In this document: piece after piece, positions 1 to 6,310 of the stretch | Layout: each line of letters starts with the position of its first letter | How positions within the stretch are numbered: the first letter of the stretch is position 1 | Assembly (NCBI GenBank): GCA_007280825.1 | Contig: QYQI01000010.1 | Span: 1 to 10,538, forward strand | Direction: 5' to 3' | DNA: 10,538 bases | Source: Ignavibacteriales bacterium | Lineage (GTDB): Bacteria > Bacteroidota > Ignavibacteria > Ignavibacteriales > Melioribacteraceae | The notes under the pieces: model-generated | The model's database searches: none | What the model was told of the DNA's origin: nothing | Seen by the model: the letters and a program-made list of their open reading frames with translations, nothing else | Translations under genes and position numbers: made by a program

Positions 1-138
1 AAGGGGTAGGATTAAAAGGATGATTTGGTTGTTTTGTTCAACTTGGATAGATGTAAAAAAGTGCATTTCGGTGAGGGAGAATACAAAAAGTGTAAAATCA
101 TTGAGAATTTAATTGGAGGATTAATTTTGTGATTCTTA
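1..138. other. Non-coding left edge, 138 bp
   Basis: This is the longest gene-free stretch in the window. It lies just beyond the stop codon of the anti-sigma factor gene. Reading both strands gave only short open stretches (about 35 codons or fewer) with no protein-like character. I saw no clear stem followed by a T-run that would end the minus-strand transcript. The neighbouring gene to the left is outside the window, so the role of this spacer cannot be assigned. Confidence 0.6.
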
Positions 139-375
139 TTATTCCTTCAACCCCAAACACTCCATCAACCTATTGTGTGCATCTTCGGAAAGGTTAACGT
201 TGTATTTTTTGTAGAACTCAATTGTTGTTTCAACAGACTTGAAATAATGGTTGCAATTCTCACATTCGCCAAGATGTTTTTTTATCATAAGACAATTCGG
301 CGAATCAAGCTGTTCGCCGAGATTATCGCAAATGTGCATCATGACATCTTTACAATTTGGTTTGTTCTCATTCAT
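139..375 (-). CDS. Soluble zinc-finger anti-sigma factor (ZAS/zf-HC2 type)
   Basis: A 78-residue protein that probably binds and restrains the ECF sigma factor encoded just upstream. Seen: the zinc-finger signature His34-x3-Cys38-x2-Cys41 (HLGECENC), with Cys8 near the N-terminus as the likely fourth ligand; Cys16 and Cys28 are extra cysteines. This is the arrangement of the ZAS family, in which sigma binding can respond to redox state or metals. There is no hydrophobic membrane segment, unlike many anti-sigma factors, so it should act in the cytoplasm. I chose the ATG at 375; a TTG two codons upstream (381) is also in frame and would give 80 residues. The start lies inside the end of the sigma gene, so translation is probably coupled. 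The partner role is inferred from fold and position; the signal sensed is unknown. Confidence 0.8.
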   Translation of the reverse strand: MNENKPNCKDVMMHICDNLGEQLDSPNCLMIKKHLGECENCNHYFKSVETTIEFYKKYNVNLSEDAHNRLMECLGLKE

Positions 376-931
376 GCTCAAATATTCCGTTTAATTCATT
401 TCTTAAAAAAAATCTTGCTCTGTGTAGTCTCGATTTAACGGCTGGCACTGAAAGTTCTGTCATCTTTGCTGTCTCTTCAGTGGAAAAACCTTCAACATCT
501 CTTAACATAAAAACAATTCTGTAATCCGCTGGAAGTTTTTCTATTGCTTTATCAAGGTGTTCCTTTAGTTCATTGTTCTCAGTTACTTTGTCCGGCGTTA
601 CTTTCCAATCGGCGATATTTTTTTCGTTAATATCAGCGTCCTCATCTTCAAATGATGCATAAGCGTATTTGCTTTCAGAACGTGCAAGCATTAAACAATG
701 ATTACTTACAACTCTATAAAGCCATGTAGATAATTTAGATTGTCCGCTGAACTGATTTAAATTTTTCACCATGCTTAAAAAAGTTTCTTGCATAGTGTGT
801 TCGGCTTTATCTTTATTTCTGCAAATCTTAAAAGAGAAATTATAAACAGTCTGTTCGTAAATCTTTACAAGCTCAGCTAAAGATTTTCTGTCTCCTCGCT
901 GTGCTTGCTCTATTAGTTTTAATTCATTCAT
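368..931 (-). CDS. ECF-family RNA polymerase sigma factor
   Basis: A 187-residue sigma-70 family factor of the extracytoplasmic function group, which has only regions 2 and 4. Region 2 covers about residues 20-90 and contains the core-binding/-10 recognition segment (DKAEHTMQETF, 41-51, then STWLYRVVSNH). An acidic linker follows (about 93-120). Region 4 (about 125-178) has the typical LPADYRIVFMLRDVEGFS helix and a helix-turn-helix ending in VPAVKSRLHRAR. The length is normal for the family. The ATG at 931 has only a weak GGA-type ribosome site. The TGA overlaps the start of the zinc-finger anti-sigma gene, the classic sigma/anti-sigma pair layout. The glycosylase gene ends 34 nt upstream, so the three genes may be co-transcribed. 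Target promoters and the inducing signal cannot be read from the sequence. Confidence 0.92.
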   Translation of the reverse strand: MNELKLIEQAQRGDRKSLAELVKIYEQTVYNFSFKICRNKDKAEHTMQETFLSMVKNLNQFSGQSKLSTWLYRVVSNHCLMLARSESKYAYASFEDEDADINEKNIADWKVTPDKVTENNELKEHLDKAIEKLPADYRIVFMLRDVEGFSTEETAKMTELSVPAVKSRLHRARFFLRNELNGIFEHE

Positions 932-965
932 TTATTTGATGTCTTTATTCCGGTAAGGATTCTGG

Positions 966-1598
966 TTATTCATCACGTTGGAGTAAACTAGTGTCTAAGC
1001 TTCTCCAAAGATAAACACTAACAATGGAACAATACGGATTCCAATTATTCTTTTTTGAAATTGATTTAATCTTCTTTTCATCCGGTAGTTTTTTCAAATT
1101 ATAATTTAACATTACCGCTTTACGAATGCCAAGATCGGAATATGGAAGTACATTTAACCGTCCCAATGTGAAAATCAAAAACATATGTGATGTCCAAACA
1201 CCGATTCCTTTTACTTTTGTTAATTCCAAAATTATTTCTTCGTCCGATTTTTTAGAAAGTCCTTTAAGATTAATTTCACACGATAGTATTTTTTCAGAAA
1301 GGTCTTTTACATATTTTACTTTTGCATTAGATAATCCCACCGCACGCAATGAAGCATCTTCTGCTTTAAGGATTTGTTCAGGCAAAGGGTTATTGTTGAA
1401 TAAATTCATAAATCGAAAAGCTATCTTGTCAGCGGCATACATTGATAATTGCTGACCTATAATAGCATCTAGCAATGCATTGAAGTATTTCTTGTGAGGC
1501 ATTAAATTGATAATACCGATGTTTTTTATTATTGTTGAAAGAGTATTATCATGTTTGGAAAGGTGTTTTATAGCTCGTTTAATTTCTGCATTTTGCAT
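966..1598 (-). CDS. AlkA-type DNA-3-methyladenine glycosylase (HhH-GPD superfamily)
   Basis: A 210-residue base-excision repair enzyme expected to cleave alkylated bases such as 3-methyladenine from DNA. Seen: the IIGQQLS helix (46-52) typical of AlkA/Mag proteins; a helix-hairpin-helix with the KGIGVWTS turn (130-137); the catalytic aspartate Asp155 in LPYSDLGIRKA; and the closing WNPYCSIVSVYLWRS helix (186-200). At 210 residues it lacks the extra N-terminal domain of E. coli AlkA and matches the short bacterial/yeast Mag form. There is no iron-sulphur cysteine cluster, which argues against MutY or endonuclease III. The ATG at 1598 has an AGGT ribosome site about 8 nt upstream. It is divergent from the sensor-kinase gene (29 bp between starts) and precedes the ECF sigma gene by 34 nt. 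The family call is firm; the exact substrate range is inferred. Confidence 0.9.
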   Translation of the reverse strand: MQNAEIKRAIKHLSKHDNTLSTIIKNIGIINLMPHKKYFNALLDAIIGQQLSMYAADKIAFRFMNLFNNNPLPEQILKAEDASLRAVGLSNAKVKYVKDLSEKILSCEINLKGLSKKSDEEIILELTKVKGIGVWTSHMFLIFTLGRLNVLPYSDLGIRKAVMLNYNLKKLPDEKKIKSISKKNNWNPYCSIVSVYLWRSLDTSLLQRDE

Positions 1599-1627
1599 TA
1601 AAGATTACCTCAATATTTGTCGGTGAT

Positions 1628-3943
1628 ATGGAAAATCAATTATTAATAACTTTAAGCCGGAACAAATTACTTAAAAATGCAGACATTTCTAAGATTGACC
1701 TAAGAAATGTTAGAGGTCAATTAATTACAATTGGCGAAGGTGAAATTCTCTACCGCGAAGGAGATATTGCAGAGATAATTTATTTAGTTATAAGCGGTGA
1801 GATAAATGTTCTTAAGAAACGTCTGTTAGGAAAAACCAAGTCATACTTATTTTCGGAAAATGATTTCTTCGGCCATGAAGAATTTTTTGAAGAAACATCG
1901 CGCACTTCAACAGCGGTTGCCCTTAGAGATTCTTACATAATTTCATTAACACGCGAAGAAGTTGATCTGTTAATACAGCAAGACGACGAAATTTTAATAA
2001 ACCTTAGAGAACCGGTTGCCGAAATTGATGAAGAAAAAATATCGGCTAGGGCTGGAAACATTCAAACCGGGCAAGTTCATGAAATAGAAGAACCAACGTG
2101 GGCACCACCGCTTAAAGATAATTTTATACCTATCAAAGAATCAAAACATTTTGAAGAACAATCAGCAGAAGAAATTTCTCATTTAAGCATAGATCATCTT
2201 AACACACCCAGTGATGAAAATATAAACTCAACAGTAAAAGATGAAACCCAGGAAGAAAAGTCGGGACAGCCAATTCTTTTCTTTGATGAGAGCTCATCTT
2301 TGAACGAAGACGGAATTCCAAAAGCTGAATTTGAATTACCCGATCTTCCGTTGAAACCCGAAGAAACAAAAAAATCCGACGATGGTTTGAACGATGCATT
2401 ATTCCGCATTCTTAGCGGCACTCATGAAACTCACTATGAACCTGAGAAGAAAAAAGATCAACCACAGATCGAAGAAACCGACGAAGCATTTTTATCATCT
2501 CTAGGAGTTAATGAAGAACTTGAAACAAAAAAGAAAACTTTTGATGAAGAAATTATTCCATCAAAAGATGAATCCACACATGAAATAGAATCAGTAGAAA
2601 AATCGGATCTGACTAATGGCGATTTAGATTTTTTTCCAGAAGTAATTGATAAAGAAACAATGAAAAACACTTCCGAAGCAGACAAAGTTACTGAAGCAAG
2701 TTCCGAATCCGTTCATCAAAAAACTAAACAATCCGTAAACAAAAATTCAGAAGTTCAAATTGAACAAGTTATGAATACCGATGAACTTCAACTGATTATT
2801 AAGGCGGCAGAGCTGGTTAACTCAAATATCCGTGTGGATGAAGTATTAAAAAACATAATTGATGTTGCAACAGATCTAACAGGAGCAGATCGCGGAACAA
2901 TTTATTTGGTTGATAAAGAAAAGAACGAACTCTGGTCTCTAATTACGATGGGCGATGAGATGCGCGAGATCCGCCTAAAGATAGGAGAAGGACTTGCCGG
3001 ATTTGTTGCTAAGAGCGGAGAGACAGTTAATATAAAAGATGTTCAAAAAGACTCTCGGTTTAGAAGTGAAACAGACCGTGCAAGCGGTTACACAACAAGA
3101 AACATGATTTGCTTTCCAATTAAGAATAATAAAAACCAGATCATTGGAGTTCTTCAATTGCTCAACAGTTCTAAAGGAGAATTCAATAAACGCGACGAAG
3201 AATTTTTAACAGCGCTTTCAATTCATTCCGCAATTGCTCTTCAGAATGCAGAACTTGTTGAAAAATTATTACAGGCAGAAAGAGTTCAATCACTCGGTAA
3301 AATGGCAAACTTTTTAATTCAGGATATTAAAAAACCGATTCTTGTTAGTAAGAGATATGCGGAACATTTACGCAGCAAACAACTGCCGGCTGACACAGCG
3401 CAAATAGTTGATATGCTGCTTGAACAACTTGGACAAGTTGCAGATTTAGTTCAATCAACTTCCAGTTATTCGGAAGGCAAGACTATTCTACGTACAATTA
3501 ACGTAAGCTTGAATAATACTCTTGCAGATTATGCTTTGCGAATAGAACAAAGTATTGAAAGCCGGAATTGCAAAATTGTAACCGAGACAGATAAGGATGT
3601 TACAGTTAAACTTGATCAGAAAGAATTTTTTCAATGTTACACTCACATTGTTAAAAATGCATGTGATGCCATGCCGGACGGCGGTATTGTTCACGTCTCT
3701 ACTAAACGCGAAGATAAAAAAGTGAGAATATATTTTAAGGATTCAGGACTCGGTATTCCTGAAGGATTCAAAGAAAAAATATTTGAACCGTTTATGACGC
3801 ATGGGAAAAAAGAAGGAACCGGGCTTGGACTTTCGATCACAAGAAAAGTAGTGGAAGCACATAACGGAACTATTGATGTTGAAAGCCCAGCAGACAACGG
3901 CGCCACATTTATTATAACTTTACCAATAGCATCTGCAATCTAA
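1628..3943 (+). CDS. Cyclic-nucleotide-binding / GAF / histidine-kinase-like sensor lacking the phosphoacceptor His
   Basis: A 771-residue cytoplasmic sensor with no signal peptide or membrane segment. Domains: a cyclic-nucleotide-binding (CRP-like) fold at about 15-128, with a cassette FFGHEEFF...SRTSTA (80-96) whose usual Gly-Glu reads Gly-His; a long, acidic, probably disordered linker at about 130-385; a GAF domain at about 388-545, ending in a near-NKFDE pattern (Asn513, Lys516, Phe519, Asp523-Glu524); a dimerisation helix at about 547-615; and a HATPase_c domain at about 625-771. The ATP site looks intact: N-box Asn677, G1 DSGLGI (705-710), F-box around IFEPF and G2 GTGLGL (730-735). 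In the H-box, LIQDIKKPI aligns with the consensus HE-I-x-N-P, putting Gln565 (codon CAG, 3320-3322) where the phosphorylated His belongs. It may therefore be a pseudokinase or an ATP-dependent regulator. No response regulator gene is adjacent. The ATG at 1628 follows a GGTG with a short spacer. Confidence 0.88.
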   Translation: MENQLLITLSRNKLLKNADISKIDLRNVRGQLITIGEGEILYREGDIAEIIYLVISGEINVLKKRLLGKTKSYLFSENDFFGHEEFFEETSRTSTAVALRDSYIISLTREEVDLLIQQDDEILINLREPVAEIDEEKISARAGNIQTGQVHEIEEPTWAPPLKDNFIPIKESKHFEEQSAEEISHLSIDHLNTPSDENINSTVKDETQEEKSGQPILFFDESSSLNEDGIPKAEFELPDLPLKPEETKKSDDGLNDALFRILSGTHETHYEPEKKKDQPQIEETDEAFLSSLGVNEELETKKKTFDEEIIPSKDESTHEIESVEKSDLTNGDLDFFPEVIDKETMKNTSEADKVTEASSESVHQKTKQSVNKNSEVQIEQVMNTDELQLIIKAAELVNSNIRVDEVLKNIIDVATDLTGADRGTIYLVDKEKNELWSLITMGDEMREIRLKIGEGLAGFVAKSGETVNIKDVQKDSRFRSETDRASGYTTRNMICFPIKNNKNQIIGVLQLLNSSKGEFNKRDEEFLTALSIHSAIALQNAELVEKLLQAERVQSLGKMANFLIQDIKKPILVSKRYAEHLRSKQLPADTAQIVDMLLEQLGQVADLVQSTSSYSEGKTILRTINVSLNNTLADYALRIEQSIESRNCKIVTETDKDVTVKLDQKEFFQCYTHIVKNACDAMPDGGIVHVSTKREDKKVRIYFKDSGLGIPEGFKEKIFEPFMTHGKKEGTGLGLSITRKVVEAHNGTIDVESPADNGATFIITLPIASAI

Positions 3944-3945
3944 TC

Positions 3946-3987
3946 TGTCATCGTGATGAATGAAACGGTCAAGAATTTGGAATGACA
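3946..3987. repeat. Intergenic inverted-repeat element, TGTCAT...ATGACA
   Basis: The 51-bp gap between the sensor gene and miaA is mostly filled by a segment bounded by a perfect 6-bp inverted repeat, TGTCAT at 3946-3951 and ATGACA at 3982-3987. Inside are GAATGAAACG- and AAGAATTTGGA-like stretches. From memory this resembles the short 'GTCATCCTGA...GAA' intergenic repeats scattered through many bacterial genomes. Only one copy is in this window, so its repeat nature is inferred. It has no T-run after it and is not a standard intrinsic terminator. Confidence 0.4.
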
Positions 3988-3994
3988 AATATCA

Positions 3995-4900
3995 ATGAAT
4001 TACAATCTGATAACTATTCTTGGTCCCACAGCAGTTGGTAAAACTCACCTTGCCGCACAATTAGCAAATCGTTTTAATGGAGAAATTATTTCCGCTGATT
4101 CCCGTCAAGTCTATCGAGGGATGGATATTGGTACGGGAAAAGATATTAGTGATTATAATATTGATGGAAAAATTATCCCGCATCATTTGATTGATGTGAT
4201 AGAGCCGAAAGAGGAATTCAATCTTTTCCTTTTTAATAAATTTTTTTATGAATCATTTAGCAATTTAACTTCACGCGGAAAGATCCCTTTTCTTGTCGGC
4301 GGAACGGGACTATACTTGCATTCCATTCTTAATAGTTATGAATTAAACAAAGTTGATTTTGATGAAGCGCGTTTTAAGGAACTTGATGAATATGAAATAG
4401 CAGATTTAAGAGAGAGATTGAAAAAGATTAATCCGTCTTTACACAACACAACAGATCTGCTTGTTAAAGAAAGGGTAATCCGCGCAATTATAATTGCCGA
4501 AAAAGAGAATGATAAAGAGTTGTTAAATAAATCTAACGTTAATTCTTTTACGATCGGAATTCGGCTTGATAGAGAAGAAATCAAGAAAAGAATAACTGTT
4601 CGCCTTCAACATCGTGTGCAAAATGGAATGATTGAAGAGATCAAAAAATTAATTGATGAAGGAATATCATTTGAACGGCTTAACTTATTCGGACTTGAAT
4701 ATAAATTCATCGGGAAATATTTGAGTGGAGAATTAAGCTATAACGACATGTATCAAAAACTGAATAGCGCGATCCACAGTTTTGCTAAGCGGCAAATGAC
4801 TTGGTTTAGAAAAATGGAACGCGAGGGAACAATTATTCATTGGATTGAAGGACCTAGTTACAGAGAAGCAGACCAAATCATTTCTCAACATTTTTCGTAA
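3995..4900 (+). CDS. miaA: tRNA dimethylallyltransferase MiaA
   Basis: A 301-residue enzyme that transfers a dimethylallyl group from dimethylallyl diphosphate to N6 of A37 in tRNAs reading codons that begin with U; this is the first step towards ms2i6A and steadies codon pairing. Seen: the P-loop GPTAVGKT (10-17); the SADSRQVYRGMDIGTGK segment with catalytic Asp35 and the DSRQ signature; HHLID, which follows it in the family; the VGGTGLYLHSI helix; and the C-terminal AKRQMTWFRK motif (264-273). The length is typical. The ATG at 3995 has only a weak GGA upstream. It sits in a plus-strand run between the sensor gene and a glycosyltransferase gene that begins about 21 nt after its stop and in the same reading frame. 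Identification is firm. Confidence 0.96.
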   Translation: MNYNLITILGPTAVGKTHLAAQLANRFNGEIISADSRQVYRGMDIGTGKDISDYNIDGKIIPHHLIDVIEPKEEFNLFLFNKFFYESFSNLTSRGKIPFLVGGTGLYLHSILNSYELNKVDFDEARFKELDEYEIADLRERLKKINPSLHNTTDLLVKERVIRAIIIAEKENDKELLNKSNVNSFTIGIRLDREEIKKRITVRLQHRVQNGMIEEIKKLIDEGISFERLNLFGLEYKFIGKYLSGELSYNDMYQKLNSAIHSFAKRQMTWFRKMEREGTIIHWIEGPSYREADQIISQHFS

Positions 4901-4909
4901 ACAAATAGC

Positions 4910-4914
4910 AGGAG
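4910..4914 (+). promoter_or_regulatory. Shine-Dalgarno AGGAG deciding a non-canonical ATC start
   Basis: AGGAG lies 7 nt before the in-frame codon ATC at 4922, just past the miaA stop (TAA, 4898-4900). It is one of the best ribosome-binding sequences in the window and has ideal spacing. No ATG, GTG or TTG occurs in the glycosyltransferase frame between the miaA stop and 5141, so this site is the main evidence that translation starts at or very near 4922. Confidence 0.75.
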
Positions 4915-4921
4915 CAATTCA

Positions 4922-6226
4922 ATCACAACCAATCAACCATCAATCGCAGTTTTAAATTATTTAGATAAATACGGATTTAAAAACTGGTCGCTTGAATTAT
5001 CATCCGATAAAAAATTTAATAACGTAATTGTAATTCCGGCAATTCAAGAATTCGGAAACATTAAGCGACTGTTAGCTTCATTATTTGACAACGATAAAAA
5101 ATATTTAGACAAGAGTCTTTCTGTCTTTGTTATTAACAATTTGAAAAGTTCGAATGCAGAAGCAAAGACAGATAACTGGAAGAGCATAGAACATCTAAGA
5201 AAGATTATTTTAGAGAAAAAAAATCCCGAAATAAATATTGGCTTGGTAGATGCATCAAGCAGCGGATTTGAGTTACCGGAAAAAGACGGCGGTGTTGGTC
5301 TGGCAAGAAAAATTGGAATGGACCTTGCTCTTACACAATTTAATTATTCGAATTCCGGTAAAAATATTTTGATCTGTCTTGATGCAGACTGCACAGTTTC
5401 AAATAATTATCTTGAATCAATCATTCAAACATTCAAGCAACCGAACATCCACGCTGCCTATGTTCAGTATGAGCACATGCTTCCGGAAAACGAGAGCGAA
5501 CAACTTGCGATAATCTGCTACGAAATTTTTCTCCGCTATTATGTTCTAGGTTTACAATATGCGAACTCACCATTTGCTTTTCCAACGATCGGTTCAACAA
5601 TGATCTGCGATTTTGAAAGTTATATTAAGGTTGGCGGAATGAACAAAAAGAAAGCGGCCGAAGATTTTTATTTTATGGAAAAACTGGCTAAGATTACTGA
5701 GATCAAAGAGATTAGTGACGCAAAAGTTTATCCATCAAACCGCGGCTCATGGCGTGTGCCGTTTGGAACCGGACAAAGAGTAAATAGATTTTTTGCCGGC
5801 ACTCATAAAGAATATCTTTTATATAATCCAAAGTCGTTCGATGTTCTGAAATCATGGCTTAAAATTTATAACTCGGAGGAAATTTTTGATGCTGAATATT
5901 ATTTAAAATCTGCCACAGCAATCCATAAGTCGCTTTATGATTTTCTTGTACAAAATTCTTTCGAAGATAGTTGGAATAAGATTCTAAAGAATTCCAAATC
6001 CGATGAACAAAAACAAAAACAGAAACAAATTTGGTTCGATGGATTTCGCACACTGAAATTAATTCATTATCTAAGAGACAACGGATTTCCATTGGTAAAT
6101 ATGTTTGAGGCGCTGGATGAGATTTTTGAAATTACAAAGCATAAATTACAATTTAAGAGAAGAGAAATAATTCCCTCAGTCGAAGATCAACTGAAACATC
6201 TAAATATACTTAGAGAACAAACATAA
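4922..6226 (+). CDS. Family 2 glycosyltransferase, apparent ATC start
   Basis: A GT-A fold glycosyltransferase of family GT2, 434 residues if it begins at ATC 4922. Seen: a first beta strand NVIVIPAIQEFGNIKRLLAS (upstream of 5141), typical of the GT2 nucleotide-binding start; GGVGLARKIGMDLAL; the metal/nucleotide-binding Asp-Ala-Asp in ICLDADCTVS (Asp154-Ala-Asp156); and GGMNKKKAAEDFYFMEKL with the acidic pair usual near the catalytic site. There are no membrane helices, so it is probably cytosolic or peripheral. The C-terminal part includes a low-complexity EQKQKQKQ tract. The first conventional start, TTG at 5141, would remove the first strand and about 73 residues, so it is unlikely. ATC could be a true rare initiator, or a changed or misread ATG. 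The donor and acceptor sugars are unknown. It lies between miaA and prfA. Confidence 0.85.
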   Translation: MTTNQPSIAVLNYLDKYGFKNWSLELSSDKKFNNVIVIPAIQEFGNIKRLLASLFDNDKKYLDKSLSVFVINNLKSSNAEAKTDNWKSIEHLRKIILEKKNPEINIGLVDASSSGFELPEKDGGVGLARKIGMDLALTQFNYSNSGKNILICLDADCTVSNNYLESIIQTFKQPNIHAAYVQYEHMLPENESEQLAIICYEIFLRYYVLGLQYANSPFAFPTIGSTMICDFESYIKVGGMNKKKAAEDFYFMEKLAKITEIKEISDAKVYPSNRGSWRVPFGTGQRVNRFFAGTHKEYLLYNPKSFDVLKSWLKIYNSEEIFDAEYYLKSATAIHKSLYDFLVQNSFEDSWNKILKNSKSDEQKQKQKQIWFDGFRTLKLIHYLRDNGFPLVNMFEALDEIFEITKHKLQFKRREIIPSVEDQLKHLNILREQT

Positions 6227-6301
6227 ATCTCATCTAAGAATCTCAATCGAAACTTGATTATATTTTGCCCGCATTTTTTCCCGACTAAGTTGGGATTTAT
6301 A

Positions 6302-6306
6302 AGAGG
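6302..6306 (+). promoter_or_regulatory. Ribosome-binding site AGAGG fixing the prfA start
   Basis: AGAGG lies 4 nt before the ATG at 6311. It supports that ATG over the in-frame TTG at 6254, which would add 19 residues (rich in Phe, Pro and Cys) unlike any RF1 N-terminus. Confidence 0.6.
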
Positions 6307-6310
6307 AAAA

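Noticed and set aside
101..129. Bacteroidota-type promoter on the plus strand (TTG, 18 nt, TAATTTTG)
   Set aside because: It would transcribe antisense to the anti-sigma gene with no plus-strand gene downstream, and such AT-rich matches are expected by chance.
175..438. 87-codon plus-strand open frame opposite the sigma and anti-sigma genes
   Set aside because: It is a shadow of two well-identified minus-strand genes; its product is Phe/Ile-rich with no recognisable domain.
2194..2685. Minus-strand open frames opposite the acidic linker of the sensor gene
   Set aside because: Ser/Phe-rich products are the expected complement of Glu/Asp/Lys/Ser codons; no domain or ribosome-binding site.
6006..6032. 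CAAAAA/CAGAAA repeat tract as a possible phase-variation repeat
   Set aside because: It is short and imperfect, and it encodes a plain EQKQKQKQ surface tract within the glycosyltransferase.
5141..6226. Glycosyltransferase read from TTG 5141 (361 residues)
   Set aside because: It would drop the first GT2 beta strand and conserved IPAIQEFGN segment, which are clearly coded upstream in the same frame, and TTG 5141 has no ribosome-binding sequence in front of it.
3995..6226. MiaA-glycosyltransferase fusion by readthrough of TAA 4898
   Set aside because: Both frames coincide, but each domain is complete alone and a good ribosome-binding site lies between them; independent initiation is simpler.
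6254..6310. Upstream TTG start for prfA, adding 19 residues
   Set aside because: The added residues (rich in Phe, Pro and Cys) do not resemble any RF1 start; ATG 6311 has AGAGG just upstream and gives the family length.
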